From the NCBI GenBank assembly GCA_910587675.1, contig CAJUMU010000001.1, forward strand, positions 248,001 to 312,000: a stretch of 64,000 bases of DNA. Direction: 5' to 3'. The number at the start of each line of letters is the position of its first letter. Within the stretch, counting starts at the first letter, position 1. This document shows positions 40,560 through 51,151 of the stretch, piece after piece. The translations under genes and the position numbers were made by a program. This DNA is from an uncultured Alistipes sp. (GTDB taxonomy: Bacteria > Bacteroidota > Bacteroidia > Bacteroidales > Rikenellaceae). Below the pieces are notes generated by a model. It saw only the letters and a program-made list of their open reading frames with translations, made no database searches and was not told the DNA's origin.

Positions 40560-42920
40560 ATGAAAATAATCAAGACTTTACTGTTCGGTCTCGTGCCGTT
40601 CACCATATTCGACGCCGCGGCGCAGAACGTCAGCGGCACCGTGCGCTCGGCCGACGGAGAAGCGCTCATAGGAGCCTCGGTATACTGGCTCGACACATCG
40701 GTAGGCACGGCCTGCGTCGCCGACGGAGAATTCACCATACACCGCGTCAAGGGCTACGACAAGTTAGTGGCCACATACATAGGTTACCAAAACGACACTG
40801 TGCAGGTAGCTGCGGGTGTCAACAGAGTCGATTTCACGCTCAAGAGCGACACCGAGCTCGAAACCGTGGTCGTGGAGAGCCAGCTCGGCAACTATGTCAA
40901 GCGCGACGGAATCCTGAAGGGAGAGACAATATCGTTCGCGGGCCTCTGCAAGATGGCCTGCTGCAACTTGGCCGAGAGTTTCGAGAACTCGGCGTCGGTG
41001 ACCGTAGGATACAGCGACGCCATTTCGGGCGCGCGTCAGATCAAGATGCTCGGACTCACGGGCACCTACACCCAGATCCTCGACGAAAACCGCCCCGTGA
41101 TGCGCGGACTCAGCGCACCCTATGCCCTCAACTACACCCCGGGCATGTGGCTCAACTCGATTCAGGTGTCGAAGGGCGTGTCGTCGGTGACGGCGGGCCA
41201 CGAGGCCATCACGGGACAGATCAACATGGAGCACCGCAAGCCAACCGATGACGAGCGTCTGTTCCTCAACCTCTATTTCGACAGCGAGTTGCGCCCCGAG
41301 ATAAACCTCTCGACAGCGTTCCCCCTCACGGCCGACAAACGCCTCTCGACGGTCATCATGGCCCACGGCTCGATGGACACCAAGTCGTATGACGAGAACC
41401 ACGACGGATTCCGCGACCTGCCCGAGAGCGACCAGATAAACATAGCCAACAAATGGCTGTGGCAGGCCAAGAACGGCGCGCAGGTGCGCTGGGGATGGAA
41501 ATATGTGCGTGAAAACCGCTTGGGCGGCCAGATGGATTACCGCAAGTCGCTCTACGACCAGATGCTGGAGGAGCAGTCGATTTACGGCTCGCGCATAGCC
41601 AACCGCGGCGCAAACGCCTATTTCAAGGTCGGCATGCCCGTCGGTGCCTCGGTGTATGACGAGGAGGCCGAGGACGAACTGCGTTCGAACGTGGCCTTCG
41701 TCGCCGACTACAACTATTTCAAGGAGGACGCATACTTCGGCCTGAACGATTACGACGCCCACGACAACGCATGGTGGTTCAACCTCATGTACGCCCACTA
41801 CTTCTCGCCCCGCTCGTCGATGGTCTTCGGAGCTTCGGCGCAGGTGACGGGCAGCCGAGAAAAGATGCTCAACCGCACGGTATCGCAAAAGGGCGAGGCG
41901 TCTTCGATGTGGTCGAGCCTCACGGACAACGACATGCGTTACGTCGAGCCGGGTGTGTATGCCGAATACACTTACGCCCTGAAAGATAAATTCTCGCTCG
42001 TGCTCGGTCTGCGCGGCGACTGGATGGGCGCGAAGAACCGCGCCGCAGCACCCGACGGAACCTCGACCGACGGCGCCGTATATTACAAGCCCGACGAGCG
42101 TTTCGCAATCACGCCGCGTTCGCACCTCAAGTGGAATATAACCCCCTCGACCGTGCTGCGCGCCTCGGCGGGATTGGGCTATCGCCGCGCAAGCATCATA
42201 ACCGACAACATCTGGATGCTCGCCACGGGTCGCGACATCTCGGCCGCAGGTCTGCACGACGACATAGAAATGGCCCTCACCGTGGGCGGCAGCCTCACGC
42301 AATACATAAAGTTGGGCGGTTACGAGGATGCCACGCTGAGCTTCGACTATTTCCGCACGCAGCTCTTCAATACCGTGCTGGCCGATCAGGAGCTGGCGGG
42401 CAGCGACATACTCATCTACAACGACGACGACCGCTCGTTCACCGACACCTATCAGGTCGATTTCCAGTGGACGCCGCTGCGCGGATTCGACATCTTCGCC
42501 ACGTTCCGCTACACCAACAGTCTGGTGACGCTCCTGCGCGGCACCGAAAAGGTGGAGGTGGAGCGTCCGCTCACCAGCCGTTACAAAACGCTGCTCAACC
42601 TGCAATACGCCACGCCCTACCGTCGCTGGGTATTCGACGTGACAGCGCAGCTCAACGGTCCCATGCGTCGCCCGTCGCTGGACGGCGACCTCGCCCGCAA
42701 GGAGCTCTCGCCCGCATATCCGATGTTTTACGCTCAGGTAAGCCACAAGATCCGCAACACCGAGATCTACATCGGCTGCGAGAACATTGGCAACTACATG
42801 CAGCACGATCCCATTCTCAACCCCGACAACCCCTTCTCGCCCGCATTCAACTCGTCGAGCGTATGGGGCCCCCTGATGGGACGAAAGTTCTACATAGGAC
42901 TTCGAATGAACATATATTAA
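40560..42920 (+). CDS. TonB-dependent outer-membrane receptor (metal-associated CCNL type)
   Basis: The 786-residue product has a signal peptide (KTLLFGLVPFTIFDAAAQ), an N-terminal carboxypeptidase-regulatory-like beta domain (about 22-105) and a plug. The plug contains LCKMACCNLAESFENSASV and QIKMLGLTGTYTQILDENRP. A beta-barrel then runs to a C-terminal aromatic. The CCNL plug variant is typical of Bacteroidetes receptors encoded beside heavy-metal-associated (HMA) proteins, so metal or metal-chelate uptake is likely; the ligand is unknown. No SusD partner is adjacent. Confidence 0.9.
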   Translation: MKIIKTLLFGLVPFTIFDAAAQNVSGTVRSADGEALIGASVYWLDTSVGTACVADGEFTIHRVKGYDKLVATYIGYQNDTVQVAAGVNRVDFTLKSDTELETVVVESQLGNYVKRDGILKGETISFAGLCKMACCNLAESFENSASVTVGYSDAISGARQIKMLGLTGTYTQILDENRPVMRGLSAPYALNYTPGMWLNSIQVSKGVSSVTAGHEAITGQINMEHRKPTDDERLFLNLYFDSELRPEINLSTAFPLTADKRLSTVIMAHGSMDTKSYDENHDGFRDLPESDQINIANKWLWQAKNGAQVRWGWKYVRENRLGGQMDYRKSLYDQMLEEQSIYGSRIANRGANAYFKVGMPVGASVYDEEAEDELRSNVAFVADYNYFKEDAYFGLNDYDAHDNAWWFNLMYAHYFSPRSSMVFGASAQVTGSREKMLNRTVSQKGEASSMWSSLTDNDMRYVEPGVYAEYTYALKDKFSLVLGLRGDWMGAKNRAAAPDGTSTDGAVYYKPDERFAITPRSHLKWNITPSTVLRASAGLGYRRASIITDNIWMLATGRDISAAGLHDDIEMALTVGGSLTQYIKLGGYEDATLSFDYFRTQLFNTVLADQELAGSDILIYNDDDRSFTDTYQVDFQWTPLRGFDIFATFRYTNSLVTLLRGTEKVEVERPLTSRYKTLLNLQYATPYRRWVFDVTAQLNGPMRRPSLDGDLARKELSPAYPMFYAQVSHKIRNTEIYIGCENIGNYMQHDPILNPDNPFSPAFNSSSVWGPLMGRKFYIGLRMNIY

Positions 42921-43076
42921 TTAACCATATCGGAGGTCGAGCGCCGCAGACGACCTGCATGACGGCTTTCGCCGTTATTCAGATTCTACCCTCCCCTGAA
43001 TCCCCTCCTTTGAGGGGACTTAGGTCGCTCCGCTCCGAAAAATAACATTTATTAACCGTTTAATCGAATAAGCAAA

Positions 43077-43385
43077 ATGAAAAAGATCATCATGTTCTGC
43101 CTGCTGGCGGTTCTGGGCTTCGGCATATCGAACGCCTCGGCACAAAAGAAAAACGCAGCGTCGCTGAAGACCACGGTATTCGTCACCGACATCGACTGCG
43201 AGCACTGCGCCAAGAAGATCAACAACTCCATCCCCTTCGAGAAGGGCGTGAAGGAGGTGAAGGTAGACGTTCCGACCAAAACCGTGACGGTGACTTACGA
43301 CGCCGCCAAAACGAGCGACGCGACTCTGCTCAAAGCGTTCAAGAAGATCAAGGTCGCGGCCGAAGTAGCTCCCGCCAAGAAATAG
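43077..43385 (+). CDS. Exported heavy-metal-associated (HMA) domain protein
   Basis: The 102-residue product has a signal peptide (MKKIIMFCLLAVLGFGISNA, then SAQ) and an HMA ferredoxin-like fold with the metal site DIDCEHCAKKI (Cys41, Cys44) and the strand pattern KEVKVDVPTKTVTVTYD. The CxxC site carries Cu+ or Zn2+-like ions, as in periplasmic chaperones. It follows the TonB receptor (156 bp away, with small hairpins between) and is followed by a strong terminator, closing the cassette. Confidence 0.9.
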   Translation: MKKIIMFCLLAVLGFGISNASAQKKNAASLKTTVFVTDIDCEHCAKKINNSIPFEKGVKEVKVDVPTKTVTVTYDAAKTSDATLLKAFKKIKVAAEVAPAKK

Positions 43386-43408
43386 ACGCTTGAAAAAGCA
43401 TGTACCTG

Positions 43409-43441
43409 CCCCTCGACGACTTCGGCCGCCGAGGGGTTTTT
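43409..43441 (+). terminator. Terminator after the HMA gene
   Basis: Stem CCCCTCG/CGAGGGG (43409-43415 with 43430-43436) followed by a T-run (43437-43441). It ends the 39.7-43.4 kb metal cassette. Confidence 0.8.
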
Positions 43442-43552
43442 ATCTGCGTGCCACGACCCGAAAACAGAACCGACGGAGCGACCGAAATACGACGACTTGT
43501 TGTAAAAATGTTCACATTCGTTGAATTTATTTCTATTTGAACTTCGATTCAC

Positions 43553-43560
43553 TATCTTTG
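43553..43560 (+). promoter_or_regulatory. -7 box upstream of the 43629 gene
   Basis: TATCTTTG matches the Bacteroidetes -7 consensus 68 bp before the start. A TTTG lies 13 bp upstream of it. Confidence 0.5.
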
Positions 43561-43628
43561 TATATGGAAAAATGCGCGGCGCAATCGGCGCGCACGGAAA
43601 AATAACTATTTTCTAAAAAAACGGAAAG

Positions 43629-44084
43629 ATGAAAAAGCTATTGTTTTTGGCCTTTGCGGCGATGTTCGCCGTGACGGCTTCGGCACAGGATGCCGGAAGT
43701 TGGGCACTCGGCCCTCGTTTGGGCATTTACACCAATACCGGCGATACGGTGCTCGGCTTGGGAGCCGTGGGACGCTACCGTTTCAACAACAGCAACTGGC
43801 GCATAGAGCCGTCGATCACCGCCCTGCTGCACAAAGGTTGTACGGTGGATCTGAGCTGCGACGCGCACTACGTATTCGACATGGGCGTCGTTCGCCTCTA
43901 TCCCGCTGCGGGTATCACGGCCAACGACATGGGCGCATGGGCTGCCGGTCTCAATCTGGGCGGCGGCGTCGACTTCAATGTAGCCAACGTATGCGAATTC
44001 TCGGCAGGTCTGAAATGGCAGCCGATGTTCGACGACCGTTCGAATCCCGTCGCCATCATGATAGGAGCCATTTTCCGCTTCTAA
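43629..44084 (+). CDS. Small outer-membrane beta-barrel protein
   Basis: The 151-residue product has a signal peptide (MKKLLFLAFAAMFAVTASAQ) and alternating hydrophobic strands (RLGIYTNTGDTVLGLGAVGR, RLYPAAGITANDMG, GGGVDFNVANVCEFSAGLKW), ending in the C-terminal Phe (IMIGAIFRF) typical of barrel proteins. The size suggests an eight-strand OmpW/OmpX-like barrel, but the family is not certain and the function is unknown. It is monocistronic, with its own promoter and terminator. Confidence 0.65.
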   Translation: MKKLLFLAFAAMFAVTASAQDAGSWALGPRLGIYTNTGDTVLGLGAVGRYRFNNSNWRIEPSITALLHKGCTVDLSCDAHYVFDMGVVRLYPAAGITANDMGAWAAGLNLGGGVDFNVANVCEFSAGLKWQPMFDDRSNPVAIMIGAIFRF

Positions 44085-44103
44085 AAAGCAGGGACGATCA
44101 TTC

Positions 44104-44137
44104 AAAGGGCCGACGTTTCGCTACGTCGGCCCTTTTT
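44104..44137 (+). terminator. Terminator after the barrel-protein gene
   Basis: Stem AAAGGGCCGACGT/ACGTCGGCCCTTT with a 6-nt loop and a following T-run. It starts 19 bp past the stop codon. Confidence 0.85.
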
Positions 44138-44171
44138 GCATTTACTGCACATCCGCGCAAACATTGCGCGC

Positions 44172-44214
44172 ACAAAACAAAACGCGCTCCGCCTGAAACC
44201 AAGCGGAGCGCGCG
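44172..44214 (-). terminator. Terminator of the mutAB operon
   Basis: Stem CGCGCTCCGC/GCGGAGCGCG (44183-44192 with 44203-44212) followed on the minus strand by a T-rich stretch. It lies about 55 bp past the mutB stop. Confidence 0.8.
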
Positions 44215-44267
44215 TTTATGATCTCGCGGCGAGCCTCACGGCGCAAAGCCCCCTCGCCGACGGAACG

Positions 44268-46394
<2,127 letters not shown>

Positions 46395-46405
46395 GACTTT
46401 GCTTT

Positions 46406-48262
46406 TTAGATACCCAACTCCTTGAGGTAGAACTTAAGGGTTTCGAGTACGTTGCTCTTCACATTGATGAAATTGGAGATGCCCTGCGCCTCCAGCTCGG
46501 GCGCGCACGCGGGAGCTCCCGCCACGACCAAGATGGCCTTGCCGCCCAGCAGCTCCTTGACCTTGGGAGCCAGCTCTGCGTAATCGTCGTCCGACGAGCA
46601 TACCACCACGATATCGGCCTTGGCCTCCAGCGCGGCGGCCACACCCTCCTCCACCGATTTGAAGAACGTATTGTCCTGAACGCGGATTCCCGCGCAGGCG
46701 AAGAAGTTGCACGAGAACTGCGCGCGTGCGCGAGCCATGGCGAGGCTGCCGCACGTGAGCATGAACGCCTTCGGCTCCTTGCCGCTGCGATCGACGTGCA
46801 GACGCATAGCCTCGAACGCCATCGCGCCGCGATAGGGATTCAGCACGTTGCCCTCGGCCTCGGCGCGGGTAACCACGTCGGCCGTAACGGCTGCGTCGGC
46901 CACCTCGGTGAAGTTGGGATACTGGTTGGCGCCCAGCAAAATCTGACGGCGGGTCGCGATGTTCTTGTCCTTGGCGGCGGCCGAAGCCTTCACGCGCTCG
47001 ACGACGAAGCCCGACTCGAACGCCGCGATGTATCCGCCCTTATCCTCGGTTTCGAGGAAAAGTTTCCACGCCTGCTCGGCGATGTTGCGCGTGAGGGTCT
47101 CTATGTAGTACGAACCGCCCGCGGGATCCACCACCTGATCGAAGTGCGACTCGTGCTTGAGCAGCAGTTCGACATTGCGCGCTATGCGCTTCGAGAACTC
47201 GTCGGGCTCGCCGAACGAGTAGTCGAACGGAGTGACCTCCAACGAGTGCACGCCCGCCAGCGAAGCCGACATGGCCTCGGTGGTACCGCGGAGCATATTG
47301 ACATAGGGGTCGTAAACCGTCTGGTTCCAAGTCGAGGTGACGGCGTGCGCGAACATCTTGCACGAACACTCGCACTCGGGACCGTACCCCTTCACAATGT
47401 TGGCCCACAGCAGACGCGCCGCGCGGAACTTGGCGATCTCCATGAAGTAGCTCGACGTCACGGCGAAGGTGAAACGTATCTTGCGCGCAGCCTCGTCGAC
47501 AGAAAGGCCCGCCTCGGTGAGTTTCACGAGATAGTCGTGAGCCGCGGCGAGGGTGAATGCCAGCTCCTCGACAATGGTCGAGCCCGCATTGCTGAAGGTG
47601 CTGCCCGTGACGTTCACCACGCGAATGCCCTTATAGTCGACCGTGCGGCGAACCAGAGCGGCCAGCGTATCGAAGCAGTGCTCGCCCTGCGGATCCTTGC
47701 AGCAGAAATGGCCCTTGGTCGAGAGGTTCTTCACGATGGGGTCGATGCAGAAATTGATATGCGCGTCGTCCTTGGCGATGCCCTCTTTCTCGATCTTGTC
47801 GAGCACAAGAGCCGCCACGGCGTGCATCTTGTGGCCCGAGAAGGTGATCTCGACGGCGGGTATGCAGATCTCGGCGAGCAGAATGTCGAGCTGCTCGGCC
47901 GTGAACTCCTTCGAGGCGATGTGGAATCCGATCGAATCGACTCCCGCGTTGAGGAGTTTCAGCGCCTCGGCATTGGCCTCGGCGGGATCGGCCACCGTAA
48001 CGGTCTGGTGTATGCGCCAGTCGTTGCGGTTGTGCGTTCCTCTCACATAGGGGAACTCGCCGGCCTGCGAAGCGAGAAATTCGATGCCTTCGAGATTCTC
48101 GGCGCGGTAGTAGGGACGCACGTTGAATCCTTCGGCGGTTCTCCATACGAGTTTGCGCTCGTAGTCTGCACCTTTAAGGTCTGTCGTTATGGCCGCTTCC
48201 CACTGCTCGGTCGTGACCGGCGGAAATTCGGCGAACAACTTTTCTTTTTCGGTATTAGCCAT
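46406..48262 (-). CDS. mutA: Methylmalonyl-CoA mutase small subunit
   Basis: This is the non-catalytic partner of mutB. The 618 residues contain the barrel region (EFPYVRGTHNRNDWRIHQTV, VNVTGSTFSNAGST) and a degenerate C-terminal B12-like domain lacking the DxHxxG ligand, as expected. It precedes mutB and shares a promoter region with the divergent glnN. Length and composition are normal. Confidence 0.96.
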   Translation of the reverse strand: MANTEKEKLFAEFPPVTTEQWEAAITTDLKGADYERKLVWRTAEGFNVRPYYRAENLEGIEFLASQAGEFPYVRGTHNRNDWRIHQTVTVADPAEANAEALKLLNAGVDSIGFHIASKEFTAEQLDILLAEICIPAVEITFSGHKMHAVAALVLDKIEKEGIAKDDAHINFCIDPIVKNLSTKGHFCCKDPQGEHCFDTLAALVRRTVDYKGIRVVNVTGSTFSNAGSTIVEELAFTLAAAHDYLVKLTEAGLSVDEAARKIRFTFAVTSSYFMEIAKFRAARLLWANIVKGYGPECECSCKMFAHAVTSTWNQTVYDPYVNMLRGTTEAMSASLAGVHSLEVTPFDYSFGEPDEFSKRIARNVELLLKHESHFDQVVDPAGGSYYIETLTRNIAEQAWKLFLETEDKGGYIAAFESGFVVERVKASAAAKDKNIATRRQILLGANQYPNFTEVADAAVTADVVTRAEAEGNVLNPYRGAMAFEAMRLHVDRSGKEPKAFMLTCGSLAMARARAQFSCNFFACAGIRVQDNTFFKSVEEGVAAALEAKADIVVVCSSDDDYAELAPKVKELLGGKAILVVAGAPACAPELEAQGISNFINVKSNVLETLKFYLKELGI

Positions 48263-48331
48263 AATTAGTTTTAGAATTAGTTTAATGTATGTTGTGTTCG
48301 TTCGTGTCTGCGGTTGCGAATATCAAACATG

Positions 48332-48339
48332 CAAAGATA
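48332..48339 (-). promoter_or_regulatory. -7 box of the mutAB operon promoter
   Basis: TATCTTTG on the minus strand, 69 bp upstream of mutA. No cobalamin riboswitch signature was recognised in the leader. Confidence 0.55.
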
Positions 48340-48362
48340 ATATTTTTTTCATATCGTCGGAC

Positions 48363-48431
48363 ACCGATTGTTACGAAAATAACAATAATCGGTCACTCCG
48401 AAACGCGCGGCGCATTCGGACGCCACGCGCG
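48363..48431. promoter_or_regulatory. Two palindromes in the mutA-glnN divergent spacer
   Basis: ACCGATTGTTA/TAACAATaATCGGT (48363-48393) is a long, nearly perfect inverted repeat just upstream of the mutA promoter. CGCGCGGCGC/aCGCC-a-CGCGCG (48404-48431) is a second hairpin. They may be operators for either gene. The remainder of the 474-bp spacer holds only the two promoters and AT-rich sequence. Confidence 0.4.
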
Positions 48432-48618
48432 ACGAGAAAGCATATTTTTCGTATTTAGAATAAAATTATCCCAAACACCCCCAATAATACCCGCAGCAAA
48501 TAATCGTCGCAATTCTCGATTTCGGTATAAAAAACCGTCCGATTTCAGGAAATAGCATCGAATTTACGGAGCGCATCACCTAAAATCGAGGGCAAAACCG
48601 CAAAAATGCGTCACAAAA

Positions 48619-48649
48619 TTGTTGTTTTCCCGCAAAAACGGTATATTTG
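48619..48649 (+). promoter_or_regulatory. Promoter of glnN
   Basis: TTG (48619-48621), 20 bp, TATATTTG (48642-48649): full consensus with standard spacing, about 88 bp upstream of the glnN start. Confidence 0.8.
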
Positions 48650-48736
48650 CAACGTGAGATAAAAATGAAGAAAACCGAAAAATTCATTTCTCGCAAAACG
48701 AACGGAACATAAAGATCCAAACCAAACTGCAAGGTT

Positions 48737-50908
48737 ATGTTATTAAGATTTAAGATGGTCGAAGCGGCCTTGAACCACAGGGCCGTGAAGGTGGAGGCTC
48801 CGAGCGCGCGCCCGTCGGAGTATTTCGGCGAAAAGGTGTTCGGGCGCAGCGTGATGCGCAAATATCTGGATAAGCCCACTTACGAGGCTCTGTTAGGCAC
48901 GATGGAGAACGGCACACCCCTATCGCCCGAGCTGGCCGACAGCGTGGCCGCAGGCATGCGCCAATGGGCGCTGGACAACGGCGCCGACCACTACACCCAC
49001 TGGTTTCAACCGCTCACGGGCGGCACCGCCGAGAAGCACGATTCGTTCTCGGATCCCGACGGCAAAGGCGCCGTGATAGAGTCGTTCTCGGGCAAGGTGC
49101 TGGCGCAGCAGGAGCCCGACGCGTCGTCGTTCCCCAACGGAGGCATCCGCAACACGTTCGAGGCCCGCGGTTATTCGGCGTGGGACCCCACATCGCCCGC
49201 CTTCATCGTCGACACCACGCTTTGCATCCCGACGGTATTCATATCGTACACGGGCGAGGCGTTGGACTACAAGGTGCCTCTGCTGCGCGCAATCTCGGCC
49301 GTGGACAAAGCCGCCACGGAGGTGTGCCGCTACTTCGACAAGAATGTCAACCGCGTATACACATATTTGGGTTGGGAGCAGGAGTATTTCCTCGTCGACG
49401 AGAGTCTGTGGGCCGCGCGTCCCGACCTCGTGCTCACGGGCCGCACGCTAATGGGTCACGAGTCGGCCAAGAACCAGCAGTTGGAGGATCACTACTTCGG
49501 CGCCATCCCCTCGCGCGTAATCAATTTCATGAAAGACTTGGAGTACGAGAGCCTCAAACTCGGCATTCCGCTCAAGACCCGTCACAACGAGGTGGCGCCC
49601 AACCAGTTCGAACTGGCTCCCGTGTACGAGGAGGCCAATTTGGCCAACGACCACAACCAGTTGCTGATGACCATAATGGACAAGATCGCGCGCCGTCACA
49701 ACTTCCGCGTACTGCTGCACGAGAAGCCTTTCAAGGGAATCAACGGATCAGGCAAGCACAACAACTGGTCGCTGGGTACCGACACGGGAGTGAACCTCTT
49801 CGGCCCGGGCAAAACGGCGGCGGAGAATCTGCAATTCATAACCTTCCTCGTGAACGCCATGGCAGCCGTGTACAAGCATAACGGATTGTTGAAAGCCTCG
49901 ATCATGAGCGCGACCAACGCCCATCGTCTCGGAGCCAACGAGGCGCCTCCCGCCATCATATCGACCTTCCTCGGCACGCAGATATCGTCGGTACTGGAGA
50001 AACTGGAAAAGAGCAAGAGCGACGACGCGATACGTTTCGACGCCAAGAGCGTGCTGAAGATGAGCGGCGTATCGCAGATCCCGTCGATCCTGCTCGACAA
50101 CACCGACCGCAACCGCACCTCGCCGTTCGCCTTCACGGGCAACCGTTTCGAGTTCCGCGCCGTGGGTTCGTCGGACAACTGCGCCGAGGCGATGATTACG
50201 TTGTGCGCGGCGATGGCCGAGCAGCTCACCGAGTTCAAGGCCAAGGTCGACGCCAAGGTCGAGAAGGGCACCAAGAAGGAGCGGGCCATATACGAGTTGC
50301 TGAAGCAGCTTATCAAGGAGTGCCGCCCCGTGCATTTCGACGGCAACGGTTACTCGGACGAGTGGAAAGCCGAGGCTGCCAAGCGCGGGTTGGATTGCGA
50401 GACTTCAGCGCCGTTGATCTTCGACCGTTACCTCGACCCCGCGAGCGAGAAGATGTTCGGCGACATGGGCGTATTCAACAAAGTGGAGCTTCAGGCGCGA
50501 ACCGAGGTGAAATGGGAGACCTACACCAAGAAGATTCAGATCGAGGCGCGCGTATTGGGCGACATAACGATGAACCACATCATACCCATCGCGTCGAAAT
50601 ACGAATCGGTTCTGTTGGACAAGGCCTACAAGATGAAGGCCTTGGGGATAAATACCGACTCGGATATCGATCTCATAAAGAGGATACAGAAGCATTCGGC
50701 GACCATGCAGCAGTTGGTGCTCGACATGGTGGAGGCGCGCAAGGTGGCCAACAAGATCGAGGACCAGCGCGAGAAGGCCGTGATGTATCACGACAAGGTT
50801 GCCGCTTACTTCGACGAGATACGCTACCACATCGACAAGCTGGAGGAGGTGATCGACGACCAGTTGTGGCCGCTACCCAAGTACAGAGAATTATTATTCA
50901 TAAGATAA
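48737..50908 (+). CDS. glnN: Glutamine synthetase type III
   Basis: It makes glutamine from glutamate, ammonia and ATP. The 723-residue product is the large GSIII type of Bacteroidetes, not the about-470-residue GSI. Signatures include GTAEKHDSF, GWEQEYFLVDE, TRHNEVAPNQFELAPVYEE and INGSGKHNNWSLGT. It has a strong promoter and its own terminator and is divergent from mutAB. The start could be the first or seventh codon. Confidence 0.96.
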   Translation: MLLRFKMVEAALNHRAVKVEAPSARPSEYFGEKVFGRSVMRKYLDKPTYEALLGTMENGTPLSPELADSVAAGMRQWALDNGADHYTHWFQPLTGGTAEKHDSFSDPDGKGAVIESFSGKVLAQQEPDASSFPNGGIRNTFEARGYSAWDPTSPAFIVDTTLCIPTVFISYTGEALDYKVPLLRAISAVDKAATEVCRYFDKNVNRVYTYLGWEQEYFLVDESLWAARPDLVLTGRTLMGHESAKNQQLEDHYFGAIPSRVINFMKDLEYESLKLGIPLKTRHNEVAPNQFELAPVYEEANLANDHNQLLMTIMDKIARRHNFRVLLHEKPFKGINGSGKHNNWSLGTDTGVNLFGPGKTAAENLQFITFLVNAMAAVYKHNGLLKASIMSATNAHRLGANEAPPAIISTFLGTQISSVLEKLEKSKSDDAIRFDAKSVLKMSGVSQIPSILLDNTDRNRTSPFAFTGNRFEFRAVGSSDNCAEAMITLCAAMAEQLTEFKAKVDAKVEKGTKKERAIYELLKQLIKECRPVHFDGNGYSDEWKAEAAKRGLDCETSAPLIFDRYLDPASEKMFGDMGVFNKVELQARTEVKWETYTKKIQIEARVLGDITMNHIIPIASKYESVLLDKAYKMKALGINTDSDIDLIKRIQKHSATMQQLVLDMVEARKVANKIEDQREKAVMYHDKVAAYFDEIRYHIDKLEEVIDDQLWPLPKYRELLFIR

Positions 50909-50939
50909 CGAGTTTATAGTTTAGGTTTTTCGAGAGGGG

Positions 50940-50969
50940 CTGTCCGACGCGGGTCGGGCAGTCTTTTTT
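50940..50969 (+). terminator. Terminator of glnN
   Basis: Stem CTGTCCGAC/GTCGGGCAG (50940-50948 with 50953-50961, one G-U pair) followed by a T-run. Confidence 0.85.
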
Positions 50970-51114
50970 ATGGGAGCGGGCGACGAGACCTCGAACGGCT
51001 CGATTATTCGAAATATTTACGGTCGAGTGTAATTTGCAGTCCTTTTTTGCGACTATAACTGTGAACGGCCCCTTTTTGCCTCGGGCGCGGCACGCCTATA
51101 CATTATTTATTAAG

Positions 51115-51122
51115 TATATTTG
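51115..51122 (+). promoter_or_regulatory. -7 box upstream of sppA
   Basis: TATATTTG, 30 bp before the sppA start. No TTG at standard spacing was found. Confidence 0.5.
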
Positions 51123-51151
51123 CGAAAACGAAGAACCAAAAAATCGATTAT

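Noticed and set aside
48263..48736. Cobalamin riboswitch upstream of mutA
   Set aside because: No B12-box-like sequence or long multi-stem leader was recognised; the promoter -7 box lies only about 70 bp from the start.
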